Below are positions 43,976-52,852 of a DNA stretch of 64,000 nt, in pieces. The position numbers were made by a program, and so were the translations under genes. The DNA comes from Roseateles sp. XES5 (lineage in GTDB: Bacteria > Pseudomonadota > Alphaproteobacteria > Rhizobiales > Rhizobiaceae), in the NCBI RefSeq assembly GCF_020535545.1, contig NZ_CP084752.1:3003501-3067500 (forward strand), given 5' to 3'. Each line of letters opens with the position of its first letter. The first letter of the stretch is position 1. A model generated the notes under the pieces. The model saw nothing but the letters and a program-made list of their open reading frames with translations. It made no database searches and had not been told where the DNA came from.

Positions 43976-44967
43976 TGGGCGCCGTCCATGGTGTGCAGGT
44001 CCTCGGGCAGGAAGGAGAGGGTGACGCTTTCGCCCTGGGCAGGCACCGCGACGGAGGCCGGCAGCATGGCGGCGACACGCGCGCCGTTCACCTCCACCGT
44101 CACGCGGTTTGCCGCGCCGAGGAAGCTTGCCGCCGTCACGCGGCCGGAAAAGTGCTTGCGGCCGGGGCCGTCGCCGAGCGCGATCGCCTCGGGGCGCAGG
44201 CTCGCATAGTGTTTTCCGTAGCCGAGACCATCGACGAAGTCCGGCGGCAGCACGTTGGAAGAGCCGACGAAATCTGCGACGAACCGCGTCTTCGGACGCT
44301 TGTAGACCTCTTCCGGCGTACCGAGCTGCTGGATCTTGCCGTCGCTGAAGACGGCGATGCGGTCGGCCATCGACAGCGCCTCGCCCTGGTCATGGGTGAC
44401 GAAGACGAAGGTGATGCCGAGGGATTTCTGCAGCAATTTCAGCTCTTCCTGCATCTGCTCGCGCAGTTTCAGGTCGAGCGCGCCAAGCGGTTCGTCGAGA
44501 AGCAGCACGCGCGGCCGGGTGACCAGGGCGCGGGCCAGGGCCACCAGCTGGCGCTGGCCGCCGGAGAGCAGGCCGGGCCGGCGTGCGCCGTAGCCGGGCA
44601 GCTTCACCATGGCGAGCGCCTCTTCCGCCGCCTTCAGCCGCTCGGCCTTGCCGACGCCCTTGACCATCAGGCCGTAGGCGACGTTCTCGAGGATCGAGAG
44701 ATGCGGGAAGAGGGCGTAGTCCTGGAACACCGTGTTGACGTTGCGCCGGTAGGGCGGCACGCCCTCGGCCGTCTCGCCGAAGATCTCGATATGGCCGGAG
44801 GTCGGCTGCTCGAAGCCGGCCATCAGGCGCAGGCAGGTGGTCTTGCCGGAGCCCGACGGCCCGAGCATGGCGAAGAATTCGCCCTCGGCGATGGCGAGAT
44901 CCACGCTGTCGACGGCGCGCACGGCGCCGAAATGGCGGGATACTTGCTGGAACAGGACGGCGGTCAT
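43972..44967 (-). CDS. polyamine-type ABC transporter ATP-binding protein (PotA/YdcT-like)
   Basis: ATPase of 331 residues: Walker A GPSGSGKTTCL at about 36, Q-loop, signature LLSGGQRQLVALARAL, Walker B VLLLDEPLGALD, switch His in FVTHDQGE, and a C-terminal TOBE domain (VEVNGARVAAMLP) typical of the spermidine/putrescine group. The Walker A reading GSGKTT and D-loop are intact. It is separated from the upstream binding-protein gene by 184 bases that hold a stable hairpin. Confidence 0.94.
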   Translation of the reverse strand: MTAVLFQQVSRHFGAVRAVDSVDLAIAEGEFFAMLGPSGSGKTTCLRLMAGFEQPTSGHIEIFGETAEGVPPYRRNVNTVFQDYALFPHLSILENVAYGLMVKGVGKAERLKAAEEALAMVKLPGYGARRPGLLSGGQRQLVALARALVTRPRVLLLDEPLGALDLKLREQMQEELKLLQKSLGITFVFVTHDQGEALSMADRIAVFSDGKIQQLGTPEEVYKRPKTRFVADFVGSSNVLPPDFVDGLGYGKHYASLRPEAIALGDGPGRKHFSGRVTAASFLGAANRVTVEVNGARVAAMLPASVAVPAQGESVTLSFLPEDLHTMDGAQ

Positions 44968-45109
44968 GGGGGCTCCCGGTGTGTTGTGGTCTGCCCCTCA
45001 TCCGCTTGCCGGCAGCCTCTTTCCGCGGTTTGGGAAAGAAGGAGGCACGAGGCGGCGTTTTCCGCCACGGCCCTTGGCCGGTGAAGCGAAACCTGTCGGG
45101 GGGCATGGT

Positions 45110-45135
45110 CCCTCTCCCCGCGTGCGGGGAGAGGG
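45110..45135. repeat. hairpin CCCTCTCCCCGC...GCGGGGAGAGGG
   Basis: Twelve perfect base pairs around a two-base loop, in the 184-base gap between the binding-protein and ATPase genes of the polyamine operon. The sequence followed by TCAGGATAGGGG resembles a short repeat found widely in rhizobial intergenic DNA. It may protect the 3' end of the binding-protein message. Confidence 0.6.
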
Positions 45136-45151
45136 TCAGGATAGGGGTATC

Positions 45152-46312
45152 TTAGCGGCCGCCGATCACGCCGATATAGTCGGAGACCCAGCGGTGATAG
45201 GGTACGCATTCGCCCTGGCTTTCGCACTTGGTGACGGGCGTGCGCCAGAAGGCGATCTTTTCGAAGTTGTCGAAGCCATTGGTCGAGCAACCCGTGTCGG
45301 TCAGAAGGGCGTTGCCCTTGCAGGCGGCCGGAACCGAGGGAACGGCGCCGAACCAGGCGGCCGCGTCACCCTGCACCTTGGCGGACAGCGAATGCTCCAT
45401 CCACATATAGGCGCAGTTCGGATGCTGGCTTTCGGCATGCAGCATGGTCGTATCCGACCAGCCCGTCACGCCTTCTTCCGGGAAGGTCGAGGCGATCGGC
45501 TGCTTTTCCGCCTGCATCAGGTTCACCTGGAACGGCCAGGAACCGGAGGCGACGACGCCTTCGTTCTTGAAGTCGTCGATCTGGATCATCGCGTCGTGCC
45601 AGTAGCGGCCGACCAGCGTGCGCTGGACGCGCAGCAGGTCGAGCGCGGCCTTGTACTGGTCCTCGTTGAGTTCGTAGGGGTTCTTGATGCCGAGTTCCGG
45701 CTTGTGCGCCATCAGGTACTGGGCGGCGTCGGCAATGTGGATCGGGCCGTCATAGGCCTGCACGCGGCCCTTGTTGGACTTGCCGTCCGGCAGGGTCATC
45801 TCCTCGAAGACCACCTTCCAGCTCTTCGGCGCTTCGCCCTTGAAGGCATCGGTATTGTACATCAACACATTCGGGCCCCAGAGATAGGGCGTGCCGTAGT
45901 GAATGCCGTTCACCGTGTGCCAGGGCGCGTTCTGCAGGCGCTCGTCGATGGTCTTCCAGCTCGGGATGAGGTCGGTGTTGATCGGCTGTACGCGCTTGCC
46001 GGCAACGAGGCGCAGCGAGGCGTCGCCCGAGGCGGTGACGAGGTCGAAGCCACCTTCGTTCATCAGGGCGACCATTTCGTCCGAGGTTGCGGCGGTCTTC
46101 ACCGTTACCTTGCAGCTCGTCTTCTTCTCGAACTCGCTGACCCAGTCGTAGTTCTTGTCGGTCTCGCCGCGCTCGATATAGCCGGCCCAGGCGACGATGG
46201 AGACTTCGCCCTCGCCGGCGCCAAGTTCCTTCAGCGGCTCCTGGGCAATGGCGGCAGTGGTGAAGGCGAGCGAAAGGGTAAGCGCGGTGCAGGAATGCAG
46301 AAGTCGCTTCAT
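45152..46312 (-). CDS. polyamine-type ABC transporter substrate-binding protein (PotD/YdcS-like)
   Basis: Periplasmic binding protein of 386 residues. Signal peptide MKRLLHSCTALTLSLAFTTA ending AIAQEP. The mature protein opens with VSIVAWAGYIERGETDKNYDW, the PotD-type strand that lines the ligand cleft, and contains FDLVTASGDASLRLVAG and GVVASGSWPFQVNLM. ATG 46312 has GGGAGA upstream; 28 in-frame codons before it lie in the leader. First gene of the five-gene transport/aldehyde dehydrogenase operon. Confidence 0.92.
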   Translation of the reverse strand: MKRLLHSCTALTLSLAFTTAAIAQEPLKELGAGEGEVSIVAWAGYIERGETDKNYDWVSEFEKKTSCKVTVKTAATSDEMVALMNEGGFDLVTASGDASLRLVAGKRVQPINTDLIPSWKTIDERLQNAPWHTVNGIHYGTPYLWGPNVLMYNTDAFKGEAPKSWKVVFEEMTLPDGKSNKGRVQAYDGPIHIADAAQYLMAHKPELGIKNPYELNEDQYKAALDLLRVQRTLVGRYWHDAMIQIDDFKNEGVVASGSWPFQVNLMQAEKQPIASTFPEEGVTGWSDTTMLHAESQHPNCAYMWMEHSLSAKVQGDAAAWFGAVPSVPAACKGNALLTDTGCSTNGFDNFEKIAFWRTPVTKCESQGECVPYHRWVSDYIGVIGGR

Positions 46313-46413
46313 GACAGTCTCCCGTTTTGGTCCGCTTTGAGCGGTATTGTTCCCGAGAGAAAAGGTGCCGCGATTTTGCCGCTTTCGCAAATTCATTAAT
46401 CAGAATGTCGGTA

Positions 46414-46426
46414 TCGGAAATTCCGA
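46414..46426. promoter_or_regulatory. candidate LysR box TCGGAAATTCCGA
   Basis: Six-base perfect inverted repeat around one base (form T-N11-A), about 100 bases upstream of the polyamine binding-protein start and just after the LysR gene. AT-rich sequence next to it (ATTCATTAATCAG) could be the promoter. A site for the neighbouring LysR protein is the simplest reading. Confidence 0.5.
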
Positions 46427-46459
46427 AATCGGGCGGGCTTGCTCGCGGCAGGCAGGATC

Positions 46460-47368
46460 CTACCGCCCGCGCCCGCTCCGCAACGCCTCCGCCAGACCCA
46501 CGAAATCGCGCGCCGCCTGCGGCAGGCCGGAGCCCTTGCGCCAGACCATGCCGACCTGCACCACCGGCAGTGCGCCGGAGACATCGCGGCTTTCGATGCG
46601 GTCGCCTTCCAGCGACCAGGGGCGGTAAACGAGGTCCGGCAGGAGCGCGATGCCCGCGCCCGTCGCCACCAGGCTGCGCACCGCCTCCACCGAGCGGGTG
46701 CGGAAGGCGACATGCGGGCGGGCGCCGAGCGCGCTCAGGAGCTTGCCGGTGTTCTCCTCGATTTCGTCCACCGTCAGCATGATCAGCGGCTCCTTGGCGA
46801 TGTCGCTGACGGAGATGATGTCGGCCGACACGAGGGGATGGCCGATGGGCAGCCACAGACGGTAAGGCGAGGTCTCGATGATTTCCGCCTGCAGCGCCAT
46901 GCGGTCGCGCAGGTTCGAGATAACCATGACCGCGACATCCAGCTCGCCGCCGACCAGAAGGTGTTCGAGATAGGAGCCGTTGTCCTCGATGGCGCTGACA
47001 TCGATGCCGGGAAAGGCGCGGCGATAGCGCGAGAGAAGGTCGGACAGCACATAGCCGGCGACGAGCGAGGTGACGCCGAGATTGAGCTGGCCCTTTTCCG
47101 CCGTGCGGTTGTCGGAAAAGGAACGGCGTGCGTCCGAGACATTGGCGAGAATCTTCGTCGCATGGCGCAGGAACTGGTGGCCGTTATGCGTCGTCGTCAG
47201 TCCGCGCGGATGGCGCTCGAAGAGTTCGACGCCGAGGTCCGATTCGAGTTCCTTGATCGCCTCGGTGATCGAGGACTGCGAGATCGAGAGGTTCTGCGCC
47301 GCGCGCGTGACGGAGCCCTGCTCCGCGACGGCGACGAAATACTGCAATTGCCGGAAAGTGAAAGCCAT
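46460..47368 (-). CDS. LysR-family transcriptional regulator
   Basis: Regulator of 302 residues. Winged helix FRQLQYFVAVAEQGSVTRAA, QNLSISQSSITEAIKELE, then the effector domain (LNLGVTSLVAGYVLSDLL; GAGIALLPDLVY). It is transcribed in the same direction as, and 147 bases upstream of, the polyamine importer operon, with a dyad between them, so it likely regulates that operon. The start at 47368 gives the standard family N-terminus. Confidence 0.93.
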   Translation of the reverse strand: MAFTFRQLQYFVAVAEQGSVTRAAQNLSISQSSITEAIKELESDLGVELFERHPRGLTTTHNGHQFLRHATKILANVSDARRSFSDNRTAEKGQLNLGVTSLVAGYVLSDLLSRYRRAFPGIDVSAIEDNGSYLEHLLVGGELDVAVMVISNLRDRMALQAEIIETSPYRLWLPIGHPLVSADIISVSDIAKEPLIMLTVDEIEENTGKLLSALGARPHVAFRTRSVEAVRSLVATGAGIALLPDLVYRPWSLEGDRIESRDVSGALPVVQVGMVWRKGSGLPQAARDFVGLAEALRSGRGR

Positions 47369-47491
47369 GCCGGCAGTTAATAGAACGGCGCCATGGGATG
47401 CAAGCCACGCAAAAAGAGCGGGAAAAGGCGCGACCGGCGTGCCCGGCCGGTGCGGTCCTGCTATGATCCGCGCAAACGACGAGGAGCCGCC

Positions 47492-48403
47492 ATGACCGAA
47501 CGTCCCATGCCGAGCGAGGAAGGCATTCTGGCCTTTCACAAGCGCTGCGAGGATTTTTATCCCGCCGATGCCGTCGATGCCGACATCGCGCAACAGCGCG
47601 CCTGGTACGATGCGCTCTGCGCCGCCTTCGACGCGCCGCCGCCGGAAGGCATGGTCAAGCAGGACGGCTTTGTCGCCGAACGCATTGCGGTGCGGCGCTA
47701 TCGTCCGGCGAAGGTGACGACGCAAACACGGCTCTTCTACATCCATGGCGGCGGCTTCGTCGTCGGCTCGCTGAACAGCCATGACGCGATCTGCGCCGAG
47801 ATCTCCGAGGCGGCGGGGGCGGAGCTCGTCTCGGTCGATTATCGCCTCTCGCCCGAACATGTCTGGCCCGCCGCCTTTGACGATTGCTGGGCGGTGCTGG
47901 TCGAGCTTCTTCTGGAAGGCCACCCGGTCGTGCTGATCGGCGACAGCGCGGGCGGCAATCTTGCCGCCGGCCTCGCGCTGAAGGCGCGCGACGAGGGGTT
48001 GAAGGGCATTGCCGGGCAGGCGCTCGTCTATCCCGGTCTCGGCGGCGATCTCGTTTCGGGCTCCTATGAGGACATGGCCGAAGCGCCGGGCCTCTCGACT
48101 GCCGACATCGCCTACTATCGCGACATCTATGGCGCGCCTGACGATGCGGTGCATGCCTTTCCGCTGCGAGCGGAAAATCTCTCTGCCCTGCCGCCAGCCT
48201 TCATCACCGGCGCCTATTTCGATCCGCTGCGCGACGACGCCCGCGCCTATGCGGCGCGCCTCACGCTGTCCGGCGTGCCGGTCGAGTTCCGCGAGGAAAA
48301 GCAGATGATCCACGCCTGGCTGCGCGCCCGTTTCATGAGCGAAGGGGCAAGGATCGGGTTTGCGGCGCTGTGCGACGCCGTGCGCCGGATGGCCAATCCA
48401 TGA
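47492..48403 (+). CDS. alpha/beta hydrolase, hormone-sensitive-lipase type
   Basis: Esterase-like protein of 303 residues. Oxyanion-hole motif HGGG at about 85-88, nucleophile S152 in GDSAGG, acidic residue in the GAYFDPLRDDA segment and His in KQMIHAW near the C-terminus complete the triad. GAGGAG lies upstream of ATG 47492. No signal peptide. It overlaps the ACT-domain gene by four bases and is divergent from the LysR regulator. Substrate unknown; family members cut short-chain esters. Confidence 0.9.
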   Translation: MTERPMPSEEGILAFHKRCEDFYPADAVDADIAQQRAWYDALCAAFDAPPPEGMVKQDGFVAERIAVRRYRPAKVTTQTRLFYIHGGGFVVGSLNSHDAICAEISEAAGAELVSVDYRLSPEHVWPAAFDDCWAVLVELLLEGHPVVLIGDSAGGNLAAGLALKARDEGLKGIAGQALVYPGLGGDLVSGSYEDMAEAPGLSTADIAYYRDIYGAPDDAVHAFPLRAENLSALPPAFITGAYFDPLRDDARAYAARLTLSGVPVEFREEKQMIHAWLRARFMSEGARIGFAALCDAVRRMANP

Positions 48404-48819
48404 GCGGCGGCACCGATCTCGACCAGTTGCTGGCGACCATGGAGCCGGCGCTCAGCGAGGGCTGCTTCGTCTATGCGAGCGTGCCCGTTGCCGCGCTGGC
48501 CGAACATCTTTCGCGGGGACCCATCGGCCTCTTCCGCGAGGAGGAGGGCATCACGCTGATCCTGCCGGCCGAGGCGGCGGATGGGCTGGCCGCCAGCGCG
48601 CCGATGCGCCTGATCACGCTGACGGTGCATTCCTCGCTGGAAGCGGTGGGGCTCACGGCGGCCTTCTCGGTGGCGCTCACCCAGGCCGGCATCAGCGCCA
48701 ATGTGGTTGCCGGCTATTATCACGACCATATATTCGTGCCGGAGCGAGATGCCGACCGGGCGATCGAGGCGCTGCGGGCGTTGTCCCGCGCGGCGCGTGA
48801 AAAGGGAGAAACGCGATGA
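48400..48819 (+). CDS. ACT-domain protein
   Basis: Protein of 139 residues with the ACT-like fold of the DUF2241/CASTOR-related group: ITLILPAEAADGLAA and ITLTVHSSLEAVGLTAAFSV, then GISANVVAGYYHDHIFVPE. Such proteins bind amino acids or small ligands. Translationally coupled to the hydrolase before it (ATGA) and the secreted protein after it. Role unknown. Confidence 0.85.
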   Translation: MSGGTDLDQLLATMEPALSEGCFVYASVPVAALAEHLSRGPIGLFREEEGITLILPAEAADGLAASAPMRLITLTVHSSLEAVGLTAAFSVALTQAGISANVVAGYYHDHIFVPERDADRAIEALRALSRAAREKGETR

Positions 48820-49166
48820 AATTCCAGCAGCTTTCGGCCGCCGTCCTGATGCTTGGCGTTGCGGCGGCGATGCCGTCCGTCTCTGGTGCCGAGGACGCCC
48901 CGGCCCCCATCCCGGCCTGCGCGATGTCGGGCGCGAAGAGTGTCTTCATCGGCGGCGCTCCGGCGCTGCGCCTGTCCGACGTGGTGAACTGCCCGCCGGA
49001 GCTCTACGAGATCGTGCCGAGCATCATGATCGAAGGTCAGCCCATGGTGAAATTCCGCACCGGCGTCGGCGAGAAGGGCAATTGCACGGCGCGGGGCGAG
49101 GAGACGGTGATGGCCGAAGGCGAATCGACCAGCCGCGTCGGCGACGTGGCGTGCACGCAGAACTGA
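48816..49166 (+). CDS. exported PAAR-like small protein
   Basis: Protein of 116 residues. Signal peptide at about 1-25 (ending SVSGAED). The mature part contains two units resembling PAAR-type repeats: VFIGGAPALRLSDVVNC and SIMIEGQPMVKFRTG, ending in ESTSRVGDVACTQN where AARxGD is normal. Four cysteines could form disulphides. True PAAR proteins cap type VI secretion spikes and lack signal peptides, and no type VI genes are here, so this may be a periplasmic relative with another job. Overlaps the ACT-domain gene by four bases. Confidence 0.65.
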   Translation: MKFQQLSAAVLMLGVAAAMPSVSGAEDAPAPIPACAMSGAKSVFIGGAPALRLSDVVNCPPELYEIVPSIMIEGQPMVKFRTGVGEKGNCTARGEETVMAEGESTSRVGDVACTQN

Positions 49167-49267
49167 GGTCCGGCTGAGTCCTCTGATCCTTTTGCCCCAC
49201 TTTTGGAAGTCCGTCGCGGCAGGCTGGGTGCGGGGCGGGATCACGAGGAAACAGCTCCCAAAAGGAT

Positions 49268-49292
49268 ACGGGCGGCCGAAGCCGCCCGTTTT
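49268..49292. terminator. bidirectional Rho-independent terminator
   Basis: ACGGGCGGC pairs with GCCGCCCGT around four bases. On the plus strand it is followed by TTTTC; on the minus strand the loop reads TTCG closed by C-G, a very stable tetraloop, just past the stop of the ABC ATPase gene. It ends the plus-strand hydrolase/ACT/PAAR-like unit and the minus-strand transporter operon. Confidence 0.8.
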
Positions 49293-49294
49293 CG

Positions 49295-50926
49295 TCAGTT
49301 GCCGGCGCTTTCCATGCGCCTTGTCGTGAGCACCCGTTCCAGCCAGCCGATCTCCATTTCGGGAACGGATTTCAGCAGCAGGTCGGTATAGTCGTCGAAG
49401 GGCGGCGAGAGCACCTTCGATTTCGGACCGAAGCGCACGAGGCGTCCGCGGTGCATCACCGCCACGCTGTCGGCGATGGCGCGCACGATGGCGATGTCGT
49501 GGGTGATGAACATGTAGGAGACATGCGTTTCCTCCTGCAGCTTCAGGAGAAGCTTCAGGATGCCCTCGGCCACCAGCGGGTCGAGCGCGGAGGTCGGCTC
49601 GTCGCAGAGGATGAGCTCGGGCTTCGCCGCCAGCGCCCGTGCGATGGCGACGCGCTGTTTCTGGCCGCCCGAAAGCTCGGCCGGATAGCGGTCGGCGAAA
49701 CGGCCGCCCATCTCGATCTGCTCCAGCAGTTCCTTGACCCGCTCCGTCTTCTGCTGGCCGCGCAGGCCATAATAGAAGGTGAGCGGGCGGCCGATGATGT
49801 CACGCACCGTCTGGCGCGGGTTCATCGCCGTGTCGGCCATCTGGTAGATCATCTGGATGCGGCGCAGCTCGTCGTTCGACCGGCCTTTCAACGCCTTCGG
49901 CAAAGCCTTGCCGTCGAAGCTGATCGTGCCTTCCTGCGGCGGCAGCAGGCCGGTGATGACGCGGGCGAGGGTGGATTTGCCCGAGCCCGATTCACCCACC
50001 ACCGCCAACGTCTGGCCCTTCGGCAGATGCAGCGAGACGTCCTGCAGCACCTTGAAGCCGTTGGAATAGCCGGCCGTGACGTTCTCCACCTTCAGGAGCG
50101 TGTTGCTCTGGTCGGGCGCTTCGTCCCGGCCGGTGCCGCGCACATTGACGAGGGCGCGGGTATAGTCCTGCGTCGGCGCCTCGATGATCTGCTTGACCGA
50201 GCCGTATTCCACCATCTTGCCGTGCCGGAGCACGAGGATGTCGTCCGTGATCTGCGCCACCACGGCAAGATCGTGGGTGATGTAGAGCGCGGCGGTGTGG
50301 GTCTCTTCGATGGCGTGCTTGATAGCGGCGAGCACGTCGATCTGCGTCGTCACGTCGAGCGCCGTCGTCGGCTCGTCGAAGACGATCAGCTCCGGGTTGG
50401 GGCAGAGCGCCATGGCGGTCATGGCGCGCTGCAACTGGCCGCCCGAGACCTGGTGCGGGTAGCGCTGGCCGAAGGTCTCCGGGCTCGGCAGGCCGAGCAC
50501 CTTGAAGAGGTAGAGCGCACGCCTTTCCGCTTCCTCACGGCTCATGATGCCGTGTTTCAGCGACGCCTCGATGACCTGCTCACCAAGCCGGTGGGCGGGG
50601 TTGAAGGCTGCGGCCGCCGATTGCGCGACGTAGCAGACCTTCGCGCCGCGCACCTTGCGAATGCCGGCCGGCGAGAGCTTCAGCAGGTCCTCGCCGTTGA
50701 GCTTGACCTCGCCGCCGGTGATGCGCACTCCGCCGCGCCCATAGGCAAGCGCGGTGAGGCCGATGGTCGATTTGCCGGCGCCGGATTCACCGATGAGGCC
50801 GAGCACCTTGCCCTTCTGCACGTCGAAGTTCACGCCTTCGACGAGCGTCACGGTTTTCGGCGGTTCGCCCGGCGGGTAGCTGGTCGCCTCGATCTTGAGA
50901 TTGCGGACGGAAAGAAGATCAGGCAT
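49295..50926 (-). CDS. dipeptide-type ABC transporter, fused ATP-binding protein
   Basis: Tandem ATPase of 543 residues, corresponding to DppD and DppF joined in one chain. First domain: Walker A GESGAGKST, signature VSGGQLQRAMTAMALC, Walker B LIVFDEPTTALD. Second domain (from about 278): GESGSGKSTLAR, LSGGQKQRVAIARALA, LILCDEPTSALD. Both copies are intact. Overlaps the upstream permease gene by eight bases. It powers the importer made by the three genes before it. Its position next to the carnitine genes suggests the substrate may be a quaternary amine or a peptide carrying one. Confidence 0.95.
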   Translation of the reverse strand: MPDLLSVRNLKIEATSYPPGEPPKTVTLVEGVNFDVQKGKVLGLIGESGAGKSTIGLTALAYGRGGVRITGGEVKLNGEDLLKLSPAGIRKVRGAKVCYVAQSAAAAFNPAHRLGEQVIEASLKHGIMSREEAERRALYLFKVLGLPSPETFGQRYPHQVSGGQLQRAMTAMALCPNPELIVFDEPTTALDVTTQIDVLAAIKHAIEETHTAALYITHDLAVVAQITDDILVLRHGKMVEYGSVKQIIEAPTQDYTRALVNVRGTGRDEAPDQSNTLLKVENVTAGYSNGFKVLQDVSLHLPKGQTLAVVGESGSGKSTLARVITGLLPPQEGTISFDGKALPKALKGRSNDELRRIQMIYQMADTAMNPRQTVRDIIGRPLTFYYGLRGQQKTERVKELLEQIEMGGRFADRYPAELSGGQKQRVAIARALAAKPELILCDEPTSALDPLVAEGILKLLLKLQEETHVSYMFITHDIAIVRAIADSVAVMHRGRLVRFGPKSKVLSPPFDDYTDLLLKSVPEMEIGWLERVLTTRRMESAGN

Positions 50927-51746
50927 CGCCGCGTCCCCCCTTCAGGCTCGAGGTGCGTTTCATCAGCCAGTCGACGACGAGGTTGACGCAGATGGCGAGC
51001 CCCGCGATTGCACCGCCCGGAATGAGGGCGGCCGAAATGCCGAAGATGATGCCGTCCTTGTTGTCCTTCACCATGCCGCCCCAGTCCGCCGCCGGCGGCT
51101 GGATGCCGAGGCCGAGGAAGGAGAGGGTGGAGAGGAACAGGATCGAGAAGGCGAAGCGCAGGCCGAACTCGGCGAGCAGCGGCGAGAGCGTGTTGGGCAG
51201 GATCTCGCGGAAGATGATCCAGCCCGTGCCTTCGCCGCGCAGCCGCGCGGCCTCCACGAACTCCATGACCGCGACGTCGAGGGCGACGGCCCGGCCGATG
51301 CGGTAGACACGGGTCGAATCGAGGATCGCCATGACGAGGATGAGGATCCAGAGCTGCTGCGGCAGAACGGCCAGCACGACGAGGGCGAAGATCAGAGTCG
51401 GGATCGCCATCATCAGGTCGTTGAAGCGCGAGAAGGCCTGGTCGACCAGCCCGCCCGTCACCGCCGCCGTGAAGGACAGCAGCATGCCGAGCGAGAAGGA
51501 GAGCACGGTCGCCGCCAGCGCCACGAAGATCGTGGTGCGGGCGCCGAAGATCAGCCGCGAGAAGAGGTCGCGGCCGAGATTGTCCGTGCCGAGCAGATAG
51601 TCGCCGCCCATCGGTTGCCAGACGGCGCCGACGATCTCGCTTTCCCCATGGGGCGCGATGAGGGGGGCGAAGATGGCGCAGAAGATGGCGAGGGCGATGC
51701 CCAGGATGCCGATCCACGCGCTGACGGGAATGCTGGAAAGTCTCAT
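50919..51746 (-). CDS. dipeptide-type ABC transporter permease (DppC-like)
   Basis: Permease of 275 residues: N-terminal helix at about 10-30, GTDNLGRDLFSRLIFGAR motif of DppC proteins, and coupling loop VEAARLRGEGTGWIIFREILP. Start overlaps the previous permease stop by four bases. Confidence 0.94.
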   Translation of the reverse strand: MRLSSIPVSAWIGILGIALAIFCAIFAPLIAPHGESEIVGAVWQPMGGDYLLGTDNLGRDLFSRLIFGARTTIFVALAATVLSFSLGMLLSFTAAVTGGLVDQAFSRFNDLMMAIPTLIFALVVLAVLPQQLWILILVMAILDSTRVYRIGRAVALDVAVMEFVEAARLRGEGTGWIIFREILPNTLSPLLAEFGLRFAFSILFLSTLSFLGLGIQPPAADWGGMVKDNKDGIIFGISAALIPGGAIAGLAICVNLVVDWLMKRTSSLKGGRGDA

Positions 51747-52852
51747 CGCGGATGCCTCAATCTGGGGTTCGCGACGATCGCAAGGATATCGGCGAACATG
51801 TTGAGGAAGATGTAGAAGGCGGCGAAGATCAGGCCGCAGGCCTGAACGACGGGCATGTCGCGCACCGTCACGGCGTCGACCATGTACTGGCCCATGCCGG
51901 GATAGACGAACACCACCTCCACCACGACGACGCCGACCACGAGATAGGCAAGGTTCAGCGCGATCACGTTGATGACAGGCGCCACGGCGTTGGGCGCCGC
52001 GTGCTTGGCGATGATGCGAAGGCCCGACAGGCCCTTCAGCTCCGCCGTCTCGACATAGGCCGAGGACATGACGTTGAGGATCGCCGCCCGCGTCATGCGC
52101 ATCATGTGGGCGAGCACGACGAGGACGAGGGTGGCGGTCGGCAGCGCGATGGCCGACAGCCGCTGGCCGATCGTCATCGAGTCATAGACCGTCGCCGGGA
52201 AGGTCGCGACACCCAGTTGCACGGCGAAGAACAGGATCAGCAGGTAACCGACGAAGAACTCGGGAAGCGAGATCGCGGCCAGCGAAATGACGTTGATGAT
52301 CTTGTCCGGCAACCGGTTTCGGAACTGCACCGCGAGCATGCCGAGACCGACGGCGAGCGGCACGGAGATGATCGCCGCGAAGAAGGCGAGGAACAGCGAA
52401 TTGCCGAGACGCTTGCCGATCTGCTCGCTGACCGAGTTCTTGGAGGCCCAGGATTTGCCGAAGTCGCCCTGGATCGCGCCGCCGAGCCAGTTGAAGTAGC
52501 GGGTGGTCGCCGGCTGGTCGAGACCGAGGTCCTTGCGGATGTTCTCCACCGCCTGCGGCGTCGCCGACTGGCCGAGATAGGTGGTCGCGAAGTCGCCGGG
52601 CAGGGCTTCCACGCCCCCGAAGATCATCAGGGAGACGGCGAAGAGCAAGGCCACGCTGAGCGCGAGGCGTTGCAGGATGAGCGCAACCAGGGGGCTGCTC
52701 TTGCTGAGTTTCGCCCAGAACGAAGGCGAGGCTTCGATGGCTGGGGTTCCAGTGGACGCAACCGACCCGGCAACGCCGGCAGACTGCGGGCTATCGCCCG
52801 CAATCGCCGTTGCTGTCAGCTCCGGACCATGCGCCGGTCCGCCGCCGGTCAT
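51743..52852 (-). CDS. dipeptide-type ABC transporter permease (DppB-like)
   Basis: Permease of 369 residues. The first 55 residues are a Gly/Ala/Ser/Thr/Pro-rich extension not usual in the family, before the standard first helix (LSVALLFAVSLMIFGGVEAL) and PGDFATTYLGQSATP. The coupling loop is SSAYVETAELKGLSGLRII. The extension may be real or may mean a later start; a shorter protein could begin near the helix, but no well-placed Met with a ribosome site is evident. Its ATG shares one base with the stop of the binding-protein gene. Confidence 0.9.
   Translation of the reverse strand: MTGGGPAHGPELTATAIAGDSPQSAGVAGSVASTGTPAIEASPSFWAKLSKSSPLVALILQRLALSVALLFAVSLMIFGGVEALPGDFATTYLGQSATPQAVENIRKDLGLDQPATTRYFNWLGGAIQGDFGKSWASKNSVSEQIGKRLGNSLFLAFFAAIISVPLAVGLGMLAVQFRNRLPDKIINVISLAAISLPEFFVGYLLILFFAVQLGVATFPATVYDSMTIGQRLSAIALPTATLVLVVLAHMMRMTRAAILNVMSSAYVETAELKGLSGLRIIAKHAAPNAVAPVINVIALNLAYLVVGVVVVEVVFVYPGMGQYMVDAVTVRDMPVVQACGLIFAAFYIFLNMFADILAIVANPRLRHPR

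Noticed and set aside
45000..45151. Several GC dyads between binding-protein and ATPase genes considered as a CRISPR-like or ncRNA locus
   Set aside because: No regular repeat-spacer pattern. One clear hairpin and a repeat-like tail explain it.
48816..49166. Type VI secretion effector spike
   Set aside because: Signal peptide present and no VgrG, Hcp or Tss genes in the window, so a PAAR-like periplasmic protein is the most that can be said.
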